A stretch of 64,000 nucleotides of DNA from Bifidobacterium santillanense (GTDB taxonomy: Bacteria; Actinomycetota; Actinomycetes; Actinomycetales; Bifidobacteriaceae). The DNA lies in contig NZ_JAFEJS010000011.1 in assembly GCF_018555385.1 (NCBI RefSeq), positions 28,523 through 92,522 of the forward strand, in the 5' to 3' direction. The notes under the pieces are model-generated. The model was not told the origin of the DNA, did not search any database, and was given only the letters and a program-made list of their open reading frames with translations. Positions 31,306 to 40,783 of the stretch are shown here, piece after piece (within the stretch, counting starts at the first letter, position 1; the number at the start of each line of letters is the position of its first letter). Made by a program: the position numbers and the translations under genes.

Positions 31306-32337
31306 ATGCCCAGAACGAAGCGAGGCAACGCACCGTCCATCCGTGACGTGGCGGCCGTGGCCAACGTCTCCGTGCCGACGATGTCGCGCTACCTCAAGGA
31401 TCCGGAGCGCGTGAGCGAGAAGAAGCGCGAGGCGATCGCCGCCGCCATCGAGAAGCTCAACTACCGCCCCAATCCGATCGCGCGCGCCCTCGCGCTCGAC
31501 ATGAGCGAGTCGATCACCGTGATGTCGGCCGACACCAGGCTCTACGGGCGCACGCAGACCATCTTCGGCATCGAACGCAAGGCGCAGGAGATCGGCTACC
31601 CGATCACGATCTGCGTGCTCGACCCGCGCGGCGGCGAGCACATGCTCTCCAGCGTGCGCTCCTGCCTCGACCGCAGTCCGGCCGGCGTCATCCTCATCGA
31701 CTTCGACCGGCTGACCGACAGCGTGGTCTCCCGCATCCCCGCGAGCACGCCGATGGTGATCATCGGCGGTCCGCGGCACGAGCGGCGGGCGCAGATCCAA
31801 CTGTGCGAATACGACAGCGCCTACGCGATGACCCGGCACCTGCTCGCCCTCGGCCACGAGACGGTCCACTACGTCTCCGTGCCGGCCGACGTGGACGCCC
31901 GCGCCGACGGCTGGCGCATGGCGCTGAGCGACGCGAAGGTGCCCGCGCCGGCGCCGATCGATACCACATGGGACGCCGAGGACGCCGTCGAGATCGGCCG
32001 CAGGCTCGGCGGCAACCCGTCCGTCACCGCGATCTTCGCCGGCAACGACGAGGTCGCGATGGGACTGATGCGCGGGCTCGCGCTCGCCGGCCGTCGCGTG
32101 CCGGAGGATGTGAGCGTGGCCGGATTCGACGACCACACGCTCTCGAAGGTGTGGAACCCGCCGCTGACCACCGTCCGCCAGCGCTTCACCGAAGCGGGCG
32201 AGCATGCGGTGGCCCTGCTCAAGGAGCAGATCGACGACGTGGTGAACGACCGCCGCCGCGGCGAGGCGTGGACGATGTTCGACCTGATCGCCGGTGATCT
32301 GGTCGAACGCGCGTCCACGGCGCCGCGACGGCGTTGA
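31306..32337 (+). CDS. LacI family regulator of the first alpha-galactosidase unit
   Basis: 343 residues from ATG 31306, preceded by GAGGAGG. The helix-turn-helix is SIRDVAAVANVSVPTMSRYL and the hinge YRPNPIARALALD. The periplasmic-binding-like domain includes FAGNDEVAMGLMRGL and VAGFDDHTLSKVW. It likely represses the GH36-MFS operon and itself through the shared ATACCGGTAT-type operators, releasing on binding an alpha-galactoside. It is a paralogue of the regulator at 34757-35902 (shared DVSVAGFDDH/DVSVVGFDDH and TRQ/VRQ..F..AG segments). Confidence 0.9.
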   Translation: MPRTKRGNAPSIRDVAAVANVSVPTMSRYLKDPERVSEKKREAIAAAIEKLNYRPNPIARALALDMSESITVMSADTRLYGRTQTIFGIERKAQEIGYPITICVLDPRGGEHMLSSVRSCLDRSPAGVILIDFDRLTDSVVSRIPASTPMVIIGGPRHERRAQIQLCEYDSAYAMTRHLLALGHETVHYVSVPADVDARADGWRMALSDAKVPAPAPIDTTWDAEDAVEIGRRLGGNPSVTAIFAGNDEVAMGLMRGLALAGRRVPEDVSVAGFDDHTLSKVWNPPLTTVRQRFTEAGEHAVALLKEQIDDVVNDRRRGEAWTMFDLIAGDLVERASTAPRRR

Positions 32338-32361
32338 GATTGAGGGGAATCGACTCGGGTA

Positions 32362-34557
32362 CTACTCCCGCGTCGCCTCGATGAGCACGGCGTGCTCCGG
32401 CGCGAGCTGCGGCGGGCGCACGCCCCACTGGCCGAGCGTCGCGCCGTCCACGACCACGCCCTCATCGGTCCACCAGCCGAGCTTCGTGCGGCAGTTCGGG
32501 CTGAACTCGTCCTCGTACAGGTCCACGCCGCCGAGCGGGCGGATGCGGTAGCGGGCCGACTCATCGAGTCCGGGCAGCCTGATCAGTCCGTACGGATACT
32601 CCTCGGACGAGGCCACCGCCGCGAAGCGGAACACCGCGCGCGAACGGTCCGGGGCGATGAGCCCGTCGACCCTCACCGCCGGATCCGGCGCATCCGCGTG
32701 CACGAGCACGCCCTGCGGAATCGCGGCGCGACGGGCCTTGTACAGGTCCACCCAGCGCTTGATCCGCGCGAGATCCGCGTCGCCGAGCTTCATGATGTTC
32801 CACTCGATGCCGAGATGGCCGAAGAACGCCATCGCCGCGCGCGTGGTGAGCGACGTGGCGCGACGGGTCGCATGGTTCGGCGACTCCGAGATGTGCTCGC
32901 CGATCATCTCCGGTGGCACCAGCAGCGACGTGCCGCGCTGGATGTCCGCGCGCTCGATCGGATCGGTGCAGTCGGACGCCCACACGCGCGAGCAGCGCTC
33001 GAGCACGCCCGCGTCGATGCGGCCGCCGCCCGACGAGCAGGACTCGATCTCCAGTCCCGGATGCCGCGCGCGCAGCCGGTCCACGATCGCGTAGAACGCT
33101 TCGGTCTGCCCGTGCACGGCCGGACGGCCCGACGCGGGGGAGATCGGTTCGGTCAGGAACCGGTTGTGGTCCCACTTGATGTAGTCGATGTGGTATTCAC
33201 CGACGAGCGTGTCGATCGCCGCCTCCACGTAGCGGGCGGCCTCCGGATTCGTCAGGTCGATGACCTGCTGCGCGCGCGACGCCACTGGCAGGCGCGTCGC
33301 GTTCGGCGCGAGCATCCAGTCGGGATGGGCGCGCGCCACGTCCGAATCCGGGCTGATCATCTCCGGCTCGAACCACAGGCCGAACTCCATGCCCAGATCG
33401 TGTACGTGATGGGCGACCGTGCCGAGGCCCTCCGGCCAGAGCGTGGCGTCGACCTGCCAGTCGCCGAGCGCCTTCGTGTCGTCGCGACGGCCCTTGAACC
33501 AGCCGTCGTCGATGACGAAGCGCTCCACGCCCACCTCGGCGGCATGGTCGGCGAGGGCGATCACCTTGCCCTCGCTCTGCGCGAAGTACATCGCCTCCCA
33601 CGTGTTGAGCATGACCGGACGCGGCCTGGCGAGCTCCGGATGCCGCGCGCGCAGGTACGCGTGGAAGCGCGCCGACACGTCGTTGAGGCCCTCGCCGAGC
33701 GCGACGAGCAGCCGCGGCGCGCGATACGTCTCGCCCGGGGCGAGCGTGATCTCGCCCGCGTAGGTGAGCTCGCCGCCGCCGATCACGCCGTGCGTGTACG
33801 GCGTGCGCTCGACGAACGTCGTGCTGTTGCCGCTGAACGCGACGTGCGCGGAGACGACCAGTCCGTGCTCGAAGCCGAACCCGCGCTCGCCGGCGGTCAG
33901 CAGCGTCGTCGCGTTGAAGTTCGGCCGGCCCATGCGCGATTCCTTCGCGAACACGCCCTCGGTGAGCCTCTGGCGCTGCAGCGCGCGCTCGCGCAGATGA
34001 TGGCCGGTGCAGGACTCGATCTCGCTCACCTGCGGCGGCAGCGGCACCACCGGGGCGAGGCGGTTGACGACGAGCGGGGCGTCGGCGTCGGACGAGTTGG
34101 TCAGCGCGACGTCGACGCGCAGCAGGCCCTCCGGGCCGATCTCCAGCGTGCCGCCCAACGCGAGGCGCGCCTCGCGGTCCTCGGCGGCGAACGTGAAGGC
34201 GCTCGCCGTGTGCGAGGTCGTCGTGACGGCGAACGAGGGGAACAGCTCCACGCCGCCGCGCGACACCTGGATCGCGGGCGTGCCGGTCCAGCCCTCGGCC
34301 TGCGTGGGCAGGATCGTCGGCGATTCGCCGACGGCGAGCCCCGCGTCGAGCGTCTGCGGGAACTGCGGGTCCGGGCCGGCGGCGGACGTCGCCGTCGCGG
34401 GCGCGGGCCCGCGGGTGATCGAGACGATGTGGGGGAGCCGACCCTCGGCGAGTCCGATTGTCGCGGTGATCGGGGCGTCGGTCGGCGAGTGCCGCGTCGT
34501 GGATCCGGAATCTCCGGCCGTCGTCGGCCGGCCGATGGTGATGGTGGTCATCTGCAT
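32362..34557 (-). CDS. GH36 alpha-galactosidase (second, classical type)
   Basis: 731 residues from ATG 34557, chosen for GAGG seven bases upstream; ATG 34551 and 34575 are in frame. Motifs match classical bacterial alpha-galactosidases: WEAMYF, FVIDDGWFKGRRDD, LWFEPEMISPDSD, nucleophile Asp463 in YIKWDHNRF, SCSSGGGRID, and acid/base Asp529 in RVWASDCTD. It hydrolyses melibiose/raffinose-type sugars in the cytoplasm. It is divergent from a LacI gene with two identical palindromic operators between them. Its stop is 24 bp from the stop of the first unit's LacI gene (convergent). Confidence 0.93.
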   Translation of the reverse strand: MQMTTITIGRPTTAGDSGSTTRHSPTDAPITATIGLAEGRLPHIVSITRGPAPATATSAAGPDPQFPQTLDAGLAVGESPTILPTQAEGWTGTPAIQVSRGGVELFPSFAVTTTSHTASAFTFAAEDREARLALGGTLEIGPEGLLRVDVALTNSSDADAPLVVNRLAPVVPLPPQVSEIESCTGHHLRERALQRQRLTEGVFAKESRMGRPNFNATTLLTAGERGFGFEHGLVVSAHVAFSGNSTTFVERTPYTHGVIGGGELTYAGEITLAPGETYRAPRLLVALGEGLNDVSARFHAYLRARHPELARPRPVMLNTWEAMYFAQSEGKVIALADHAAEVGVERFVIDDGWFKGRRDDTKALGDWQVDATLWPEGLGTVAHHVHDLGMEFGLWFEPEMISPDSDVARAHPDWMLAPNATRLPVASRAQQVIDLTNPEAARYVEAAIDTLVGEYHIDYIKWDHNRFLTEPISPASGRPAVHGQTEAFYAIVDRLRARHPGLEIESCSSGGGRIDAGVLERCSRVWASDCTDPIERADIQRGTSLLVPPEMIGEHISESPNHATRRATSLTTRAAMAFFGHLGIEWNIMKLGDADLARIKRWVDLYKARRAAIPQGVLVHADAPDPAVRVDGLIAPDRSRAVFRFAAVASSEEYPYGLIRLPGLDESARYRIRPLGGVDLYEDEFSPNCRTKLGWWTDEGVVVDGATLGQWGVRPPQLAPEHAVLIEATRE

Positions 34558-34616
34558 GTCATACCTCGTTGTCATGGATTTGCGTCGGTGGTGCTTGACG
34601 AGGCTCATCATAGTTC

Positions 34617-34632
34617 GTGGTATCGATACCAC
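34617..34632. promoter_or_regulatory. LacI-type operator O1
   Basis: Perfect palindrome GTGGTATCGATACCAC in the divergent gap, 59 bp before the alpha-galactosidase start. Confidence 0.8.
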
Positions 34633-34672
34633 AAAATGTCAACGGTGATTCGTAATCATTGTGATTTCAATC

Positions 34673-34688
34673 GTGGTATCGATACCAC
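34673..34688. promoter_or_regulatory. LacI-type operator O2
   Basis: A second identical GTGGTATCGATACCAC, 56 bp centre to centre from O1. Both presumably bind the divergent LacI protein and could hold a short loop or simply act on each promoter. Confidence 0.8.
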
Positions 34689-34756
34689 GAAAACGGTCCG
34701 CGACCGCCGTGCGGCGCCCGTGGCGGGGAGGGAGCCGGCCGTATACTTGGCGGGTG

Positions 34757-35902
34757 ATGGAACACGATCAGCAGCAACCGGAGCAGTCGCACGAGCGGGA
34801 ACAACGGACGTCGGCGTCATCGGCGCAGTCGCCGGCGACGACGACGGGAGGCCGGCCGCATCGGGCGGGCAAGCGCGCGCCCGTGATCAAGGATGTCGCC
34901 GCGCTCGCCGACGTCTCGGTGTCGACGGTGTCGCGCTACCTCAACGATTCGCCGAAGCTCAGCGAGGAGAGTCGCGCGCGCATCGCCCACGCCATCGCGC
35001 TGCTCGACTACCGGCCCAGCCGCGTCGCGCGCGGACTCGTGAACTCGGCCGTGCAGTCGATCGCCGTGCTGTCGAGCAACACCACGCTGTACGGTTCGGC
35101 GATGACGATCCAGGGCGTCGAGGACGAGGCCCGCGTAAGCGGCTATCCGGTGACGATCGCCAAGCTCGACGGCGGCTCGACGGCGACGCTGCGCTCCTCG
35201 GTCAACATGGTGATGGACCTCAATCCGGGCGGCGTGGTCGTGCTCAACTACGATGCGGCCGCGCGCGAGGCGCTCGCGATGCTGCCCGATTCGGTCGCCA
35301 AGGTCGCGATCGCCGGCGATCCGGTGGAAGGCATGGCCGAACTCGACCAGATCGACCTGTGCGAGAACCAGGCCGGACGCGAGCTCACCGAGCATCTGTT
35401 GGGGCTGGGACATCGGAGCGTCGTGCATGTGACGATCCCCGGCGGTGGCGGCGGGTACAGCCGCACCGCGGGCTGGGAGGCGGCGCTGCGTGCGGCCGGA
35501 CGGCCGGTGCCCGACGTGCTGCACTGCACGTGGGACCCGAAGGACGCGCGCGCGATCGGCCGGGAGCTCGCCCGGGGCGACGTACCGACCGCGGTCTTCG
35601 CCGGCAATGACGAGATCGCGATGGGGCTGATACGCGGGCTGAACGACGAGGGTGTGCGCGTGCCCGACGACGTCAGCGTCGTCGGATTCGACGATCACCC
35701 GCTGGCCGAGGTCTGGTCGCCGGCGCTGACCACGGCCCGGCAGGATTTCGCCGCGGCCGGCCGTCGCGCGGCCCGGCTGCTCGTCGAGCGTCTCGAGGCG
35801 CGCTCGCGCGGCGACGATTTGCCGTCGCGTCACGTGGAGCTGCCCGGCGAGCTCGTCATCCGTGATTCCGCGGCCGCGCCGCGCGCGACGTCGCTCGGAT
35901 GA
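34757..35902 (+). CDS. LacI family regulator of the second alpha-galactosidase
   Basis: 381 residues from ATG 34757, with ~35 polar Gln/Ser/Thr-rich residues before the helix-turn-helix (VIKDVAALADVSVSTVSRYL). Hinge YRPSRVARGLVNS; ligand domain with FAGNDEIAMGLIRGL and VVGFDDHPLAEVW. A TATACT -10 (34742-34747) ends nine bases before the ATG, with only a weak GGCGGGTG, so the mRNA is short-leadered or leaderless. The twin GTGGTATCGATACCAC operators between this gene and the GH36 gene are its probable sites. Confidence 0.88.
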   Translation: MEHDQQQPEQSHEREQRTSASSAQSPATTTGGRPHRAGKRAPVIKDVAALADVSVSTVSRYLNDSPKLSEESRARIAHAIALLDYRPSRVARGLVNSAVQSIAVLSSNTTLYGSAMTIQGVEDEARVSGYPVTIAKLDGGSTATLRSSVNMVMDLNPGGVVVLNYDAAAREALAMLPDSVAKVAIAGDPVEGMAELDQIDLCENQAGRELTEHLLGLGHRSVVHVTIPGGGGGYSRTAGWEAALRAAGRPVPDVLHCTWDPKDARAIGRELARGDVPTAVFAGNDEIAMGLIRGLNDEGVRVPDDVSVVGFDDHPLAEVWSPALTTARQDFAAAGRRAARLLVERLEARSRGDDLPSRHVELPGELVIRDSAAAPRATSLG

Positions 35903-35926
35903 CGTAGAGGAGCACGGTGCCCGACC

Positions 35927-36952
35927 TCAGTCGAGCGGCAGCGTCGACTCGCGCTGGACGAGCCGGCACGGCACGTAGTCGATGCCGTGATGCGGGCGGC
36001 CGTTGATGGCGTCCATCAGGTTGCGTGCGGCGCGACGGCCGATGAGCTCGGTCTCGTTGTCGATCGAGGTCAATGCCGGGCGTGAGTTCTTGGTGAGCAC
36101 GTCCCAGTTGTCGTGGCCGATGACCGCCACGTCGTCCGGGATCTTCATGCCCTGCTGCTTCAGCACGTCGATGCAGCCGCGCGCGAGCATGTCGGACTGG
36201 CAGACGACGGCGTCGAACTCGACGCCCTGGTCGAGCAGCAGACGGGTGGCGGCGCGGCCCCAGTTCTCGTCCCAGCGGCCGTAGCGCAGGGGGCCGGCCG
36301 GCTCGAGACCGAACTCGGCGAGCGCCTCGAGCGCGCCTTTCGTGCGGTCGGTGGCCGCGGTGAACGTCTCGTCGCCGCCGATGATCGCGATCTTGTGACG
36401 GCCGCAGGAGATGAGGTGGTTGACGGCCATGCGCCCGGCCTCGACGTTGTCGCACACCACCGAGCAGTCGGCCGGGTCGGTCGAAGGGCCATAGGCGTAG
36501 ACCAGCGGCACGCCCCAGTTGCGCCCGAGCGAGGGGCGCGGGTTGGTCTCGCACTGCACGATGAGCAGGCCGTCGACCTTGAGGGACAGCAGCTTCTCGA
36601 CATGCTGCCGCTCGAGGATCGCGTCGCCGCGTGCGTTGGCCAGCAGCACGGAGGTCGACTGCGCGCGCAGCTCGTTCTCGGCGCCGATGAGGATCGGCGT
36701 GGAGAAGCGGCCGTTGAGGTCCGAGGTGACCAGACCGATGAGTCCGGAGGTGCCGTTGGCCAGCGACTGGGCGAGCTTGTTGGGGGAATAGTTGAGCCGT
36801 CGGGCCGCCTCCATCACGCGCTGACGGGTGTCCTCGCTGATGCGCGGCTTGTTGTGCAACGCCTTGGACGCCGTCGCCAGCGAGACGCCCGCCATCGCGG
36901 CCACGTCCTCAAGCCTGGCGGTTCGTCCTGCTGTCTGGTCTGTCGTGCTCAT
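35927..36952 (-). CDS. LacI family regulator next to the sugar ABC transporter
   Basis: 341 residues; GAGGAACC precedes the ATG. Helix-turn-helix ARLEDVAAMAGVSLATASKAL, hinge YSPNKLAQSLANG, ligand domain with GLVTSDLNGRFSTPIL, VVCDNVEAGRMAV and IGHDNWDVLTKNS. It is divergent from the substrate-binding protein gene and is the best candidate to bind the palindromes at 37050 and 37248. It is a paralogue of the LacI at 43487-44602 (both have TSD.NGRF, CDN..AG and IGHDNW), so two related regulators bracket the arabinoside cluster. Confidence 0.88.
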   Translation of the reverse strand: MSTTDQTAGRTARLEDVAAMAGVSLATASKALHNKPRISEDTRQRVMEAARRLNYSPNKLAQSLANGTSGLIGLVTSDLNGRFSTPILIGAENELRAQSTSVLLANARGDAILERQHVEKLLSLKVDGLLIVQCETNPRPSLGRNWGVPLVYAYGPSTDPADCSVVCDNVEAGRMAVNHLISCGRHKIAIIGGDETFTAATDRTKGALEALAEFGLEPAGPLRYGRWDENWGRAATRLLLDQGVEFDAVVCQSDMLARGCIDVLKQQGMKIPDDVAVIGHDNWDVLTKNSRPALTSIDNETELIGRRAARNLMDAINGRPHHGIDYVPCRLVQRESTLPLD

Positions 36953-37049
36953 GGTTCCTCGGGTTCGTCGTCACGATGATGACGGTGGCGATCGTTGGGC
37001 GGCTCGGTGGCCGGTACGTCTCTGTATAGCGCGCAATTGTATACGCGCG

Positions 37050-37307
37050 TGCGAAAATTTTCATCCGAAAGGGGCCTCGGCGTGGCGGAGGAGGCGTTGA
37101 TTTTTCCTCGGAAAGAGAAAATGTAACAAAAAGTGTGTTCCATGTTTACTTTTGTGGTTTCACTGCAACACGCCGTCAAATCGTTGGAAAATGGCCGATG
37201 ACAATCGATTGACAAATTGGCGCTTTTTGTGTCGAACCGCTTCGATTATGCGAAAAATTTCGCATGCGCGGGATTGTCGATGCAGCTTTCGCAATTTTTC
37301 CTATACT
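37050..37307 (+). promoter_or_regulatory. Promoter region of the ABC operon with GCGAAA-type operators
   Basis: The 479-bp gap is AT-richer than its surroundings. It holds the palindrome ATGCGAAA-AA-TTTCGCAT (37248-37265), a related TGCGAAAATTTTCA (37050-37063), a half-site CTTTCGCAATT (about 37286), and a TATACT -10 (37302-37307), giving a leader of ~120 nt. The strongest palindrome is ~40 bp before the -10, fitting repression by the divergent LacI. Confidence 0.6.
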
Positions 37308-37431
37308 GGCACCAGACTTTCGCAGAGGACCTGTTCCGACGAAGAGGCGAACAGGGCGAAAGGCCAGGTGACGGGCAGTTCCGTCGCCGCCACTCGTAGT
37401 AGAGCGGAAACCATTAGAGAAAGAAGCGATT

Positions 37432-38754
37432 ATGGCTTTCAACAAGATCACCCGAGCCCTTGCCGGCATCGCCGCCGCGGCAATGCTGATCCCTCTGGCC
37501 GCCTGCGGTGGTGGCAGCAGCACCGGTGCCGCCGATACCTCCGACATCCCCGCCAAGGGCACCGATGACGGCACGACGATCACCATGTGGACCCGCTCCC
37601 CACTGGAGCGTCAGGCCAAGGGCGTCGTCGAGGCGTACAACAAGAGCCACAAGAACCAGGTGAAGCTCGAGATCATCCCGAACGACGACATGGAAGGCAA
37701 GGTCGGCGGCGCCACGCAGACCGACTCCCTGCCGGACATCCTCGCCGGCGACGTCGTGCGCATCCCGTACTGGGCCTCCGAGGGCATCTTCGCCGACATC
37801 ACCAAGCAGATCGACGGACTCGACAACCTCAAGGACCTGCAGCAGGGCCACATCGAGGCCGGCACCGTGGACGGCGCCAAGCACACGCTGCCGTTCATCA
37901 CCGACGTCTCCGTCATGGTCTGGAACAAGGCCCTCTACAAGGAGGCCGGACTCGACCCGGAGCAGGGCCCGAAGTCCATCGCCGACTTCACCGAGCAGGC
38001 CAAGAAGGTCGCCGCCCTCAACAAGGACGGCGTCGCGGGCTCCTACCTCGCCGGCCAGTCCGGTGGCGCCCTGGTCTTCGACCTCTTCCCGTCCGTGTGG
38101 GCCGACGGTGAGTCCGTCATGAACGACGACGGCACCGCCGCCACGCTGAACAACTCCTCGATGAAGGCCGTCCTGGACGCCTATAAGGAGCTGGCCAACA
38201 CCAAGAACGGCCTCGGCGCGGGCTCCAAGGAGGAGACCGGCGCGACCTGGACCGCTCCGTTCGCGAACGGCAAGATCGGCGTCATGCCCTACCCGAACAC
38301 CTCCCTCAACGACATCTTCGATGCCGAGAAGTCCGGCGGCTTCGAGGTCGGCGTGACCCCGATCCCGGGCACCAAGGAAGGCAAGACCTCCACGTTCCTC
38401 GGCGGTGACGCGATGGGCATCTCCAAGGACTCCAAGCACGTCGCCCAGGCCTGGAACTTCCTCTACTGGCTGATGCAGTCCGACACCCAGAAGGAAGTCT
38501 TCGCCGACAACGGCTACACCGCCTCCAACATCGAGACCCTGAAGACCGCCTACAAGGACGCCGACCCGCGCATCCAGACCATCAACTCCACGATCATCGA
38601 CGGCAACGGCCAGACCCCGAAGTCCGCGGCCTTCAACGAGGGCTTCAACGCCGCCGGCTCCCCGTGGCAGCTGCTCGTCCAGAACGCCGTCTGGGGCAAG
38701 TCCGACCTCAAGGCCGACAACCAGGCCGTCACCGACGTCCTCGCCGGCAACTGA
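37432..38754 (+). CDS. Sugar ABC transporter substrate-binding lipoprotein
   Basis: 440 residues. The signal peptide ends in the lipobox IPLAAC with the lipidated Cys at 25. The mature protein is a family 1 solute-binding protein (TITMWTRSPLERQAKGVVEAY, ILAGDVVRIPYWASEGIFADI, DVSVMVWNKALYKEAGLD). It captures oligosaccharides for the two permeases downstream; the GH127 enzyme in the cluster suggests beta-linked L-arabino-oligosaccharides. No ATPase gene is present in the cluster, so a shared MsiK-type ATPase elsewhere is expected. Confidence 0.9.
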   Translation: MAFNKITRALAGIAAAAMLIPLAACGGGSSTGAADTSDIPAKGTDDGTTITMWTRSPLERQAKGVVEAYNKSHKNQVKLEIIPNDDMEGKVGGATQTDSLPDILAGDVVRIPYWASEGIFADITKQIDGLDNLKDLQQGHIEAGTVDGAKHTLPFITDVSVMVWNKALYKEAGLDPEQGPKSIADFTEQAKKVAALNKDGVAGSYLAGQSGGALVFDLFPSVWADGESVMNDDGTAATLNNSSMKAVLDAYKELANTKNGLGAGSKEETGATWTAPFANGKIGVMPYPNTSLNDIFDAEKSGGFEVGVTPIPGTKEGKTSTFLGGDAMGISKDSKHVAQAWNFLYWLMQSDTQKEVFADNGYTASNIETLKTAYKDADPRIQTINSTIIDGNGQTPKSAAFNEGFNAAGSPWQLLVQNAVWGKSDLKADNQAVTDVLAGN

Positions 38755-38806
38755 TCGGTCGCTCGATCGTCCGCATCGCCTGACTCCAGGCGCATAACCG
38801 AACAGC

Positions 38807-38946
38807 CTCCCCGGTCCGGCCGTGAAGCCGGCCGGGGAGACACCCCATCAATCGCACATCACGTATGTGGCCTGCTGCCGAGGCCGATTCCATCTCCTGT
38901 TTCTCATCTCCTTCCTTTCTCCTTATCTCCACAACAGGAATCGGCC
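38807..38946 (+). promoter_or_regulatory. Intercistronic hairpins between binding protein and permease
   Basis: The first stem, CTCCCCGG..CCGGC with GCCGG..CCGGGGAG, spans 38807-38838. A second, GGCCGATTCC (38882-38891) with GGAATCGGCC (38937-38946), encloses a ~45-nt loop almost purely of C and T. The arrangement fits partial termination or mRNA stabilisation that keeps the binding protein more abundant than the permeases. Confidence 0.5.
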
Positions 38947-39017
38947 CCGATAACGGATTGCATCCGAACTCTTCGATCTCTTCGATCACCATTTCCACAT
39001 CCACAAAGGAGTGAAGC

Positions 39018-39944
39018 ATGTCAAGTGTTTCCAAGTCCGCCGCGGCAGTGCCCGAGCACAAGTCCACGGCCAAGGCGCAGGCGTTCAAGCGAGGCATCCT
39101 GTACGCCCTGCCCGACTGGGCCATGATCATCGTCCTGTTCTTCGTGCCGATCGTGCTGCTGGTCATCATGGCATGCTCCCGCTGGAGTCTGCTGGGCGGC
39201 AACCGCGGCGTCAACTTCCCGGATAACTTCGTCGAGGTCGTCAACAACAAGCTGTTCTGGCCCTCGATCGGATTCACCCTCGAATACACGGTGATCGTCA
39301 CGATCTTCCTGCTCATCCTCGGCCTTGGCATGGCCCTGATCGTGCAGGAGTCGACCAAGTGGAACAACGTCCTGAGGACCTGCTTCCTGCTGCCGTCCGC
39401 GACCGGTCTCGCCTCCGCGTCCCTGCTGTTCTACGCCCTCTACTCCCCGCAGGTCGGCCCGCTCACCAAGGTGCTGAGCTCCCTCGGCCTCATGCAGGAG
39501 GGCGGCTCCGTGCTCGCCACCGGCCAGTCCGCGCTGTGGGCCACGATCGTCGTCATCGTCTGGCGCTTCTCCGGCTACTACATGCTGCTCATGATGATCG
39601 GTCTGCAGGCCATCCCGGGCGACCTCTACGAGGCGGCCCGCATGGACGGCGCCGGCACCTGGCGCATCTTCCGCTCCATCACCCTGCCGCTGATGAAGCC
39701 GACCATCGTGATGTGCCTCGTCTACTGCGTCACCGGTTCGATCCTCGCCTTCGATCAGTTCTTCATCCTGACCAAGGGCGGCCCGAACAACTCCACGATG
39801 ACCGTCGTCCAGCTCATCTACAACTTCGCGTTCGACTCCAAGAAGGACCTCGGCATGGCCGCGGCGCTGTCGCTGATCGTGCTCGTCGCCCTCGTCATCA
39901 TCAACTCCATCCAGATGCGCGGCATGCGCGACAACACCAAGTGA
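39018..39944 (+). CDS. Sugar ABC transporter permease (MalF/UgpA type)
   Basis: 308 residues, six membrane helices. The conserved cytoplasmic EAA-loop is DLYEAARMDGAGTWRIFRSI. AAAGGAG lies before the ATG. It forms a heterodimeric channel with the next gene product. The polar N-terminal ~25 residues (KSAAAVPEHKSTAKAQ) precede the first helix (WAMIIVLFFVPIVLLVIM). Confidence 0.92.
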   Translation: MSSVSKSAAAVPEHKSTAKAQAFKRGILYALPDWAMIIVLFFVPIVLLVIMACSRWSLLGGNRGVNFPDNFVEVVNNKLFWPSIGFTLEYTVIVTIFLLILGLGMALIVQESTKWNNVLRTCFLLPSATGLASASLLFYALYSPQVGPLTKVLSSLGLMQEGGSVLATGQSALWATIVVIVWRFSGYYMLLMMIGLQAIPGDLYEAARMDGAGTWRIFRSITLPLMKPTIVMCLVYCVTGSILAFDQFFILTKGGPNNSTMTVVQLIYNFAFDSKKDLGMAAALSLIVLVALVIINSIQMRGMRDNTK

Positions 39945-39964
39945 GAAAGGGGAGGTAACACATC

Positions 39965-40783
39965 ATGACTACCCCGTTGTGGAAGCGCGTCATCGCTCGA
40001 ATCCTCGAAGGCCTGCTGGCCCTCATCTTCATCAGCCCGCTCATCTGGGTCGTGGTCAGTTCCTTCAGCCCGCAGGCCGGTTCGGCCCAGTCCAAGGGTT
40101 GGGGCGTGGCCAACTACCTGACGCTGTTCGGCTATCAGGAGGGCCTGCCCAAGTACCTGTTCAACTCCATCGTCGTCAGCGCCGTGGCCGTGGTTTTCTC
40201 CGTGGTCGTCTGCACGCTCGCCGGCTACTCCTTCTCCCGCTTCGACTACCCGGGCCGCAACCTCGGCTTCATGGTCACCCTGTCCATCCTGATGGTGCCG
40301 TACGCCTCGCTGCTGATCCCGCTGATGGTCTGGTTCAAGGACATCGGCCTCAACGACACCCTGCTCGGCGTGGGCCTCGTGATCACGCTGTTCCAGCTGC
40401 CGATGTCGACGTTCATCATGCGCAACGCATTCGACGCGATCCCGAAGGACATGGAGGAGGCCGCCATGGTCGACGGCTGCAACTCCTTCCAGGCACTGTT
40501 CAAGATCCTCGTGCCGGTCGTCAAGCCCTCGATGGTCACCGTCGGCCTGCTCGCCTTCCTCGAGGCGTGGAACAACTTCATGATTCCGCTGTACCTGTCC
40601 TCCTCCGTGAAGAGCACCCTGCCGCTCGCGATGGTGAACATGCGCCAGCAGACCATGGGCGTCATCGACTACGGCGCCACCGAGGCCGGCGTCGTCGTCC
40701 TCCTCATCCCCTGCGCCATCCTCTTCCTCGCCCTCCAGAAGTACTACGTCAAGGGCTTCATGGCTGGTGCCGTCAAGGGCTGA
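39965..40783 (+). CDS. Sugar ABC transporter permease (MalG/UgpE type)
   Basis: 272 residues, six helices. The EAA-loop is KDMEEAAMVDGCNSFQALFK and the C-terminal segment YYVKGFMAGAVKG is typical of MalG-like permeases. GGGGAGG precedes the start, 20 bp after the first permease. Its last codons (AAGGGCTGA) are repeated at 40921-40929 at the far side of an intergenic repeat element. Confidence 0.92.
   Translation: MTTPLWKRVIARILEGLLALIFISPLIWVVVSSFSPQAGSAQSKGWGVANYLTLFGYQEGLPKYLFNSIVVSAVAVVFSVVVCTLAGYSFSRFDYPGRNLGFMVTLSILMVPYASLLIPLMVWFKDIGLNDTLLGVGLVITLFQLPMSTFIMRNAFDAIPKDMEEAAMVDGCNSFQALFKILVPVVKPSMVTVGLLAFLEAWNNFMIPLYLSSSVKSTLPLAMVNMRQQTMGVIDYGATEAGVVVLLIPCAILFLALQKYYVKGFMAGAVKG

Noticed and set aside
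32392..35610. 1072-residue open frame on the plus strand
   Set aside because: Antisense of GH36 and out of frame with the LacI gene; no protein-like features.
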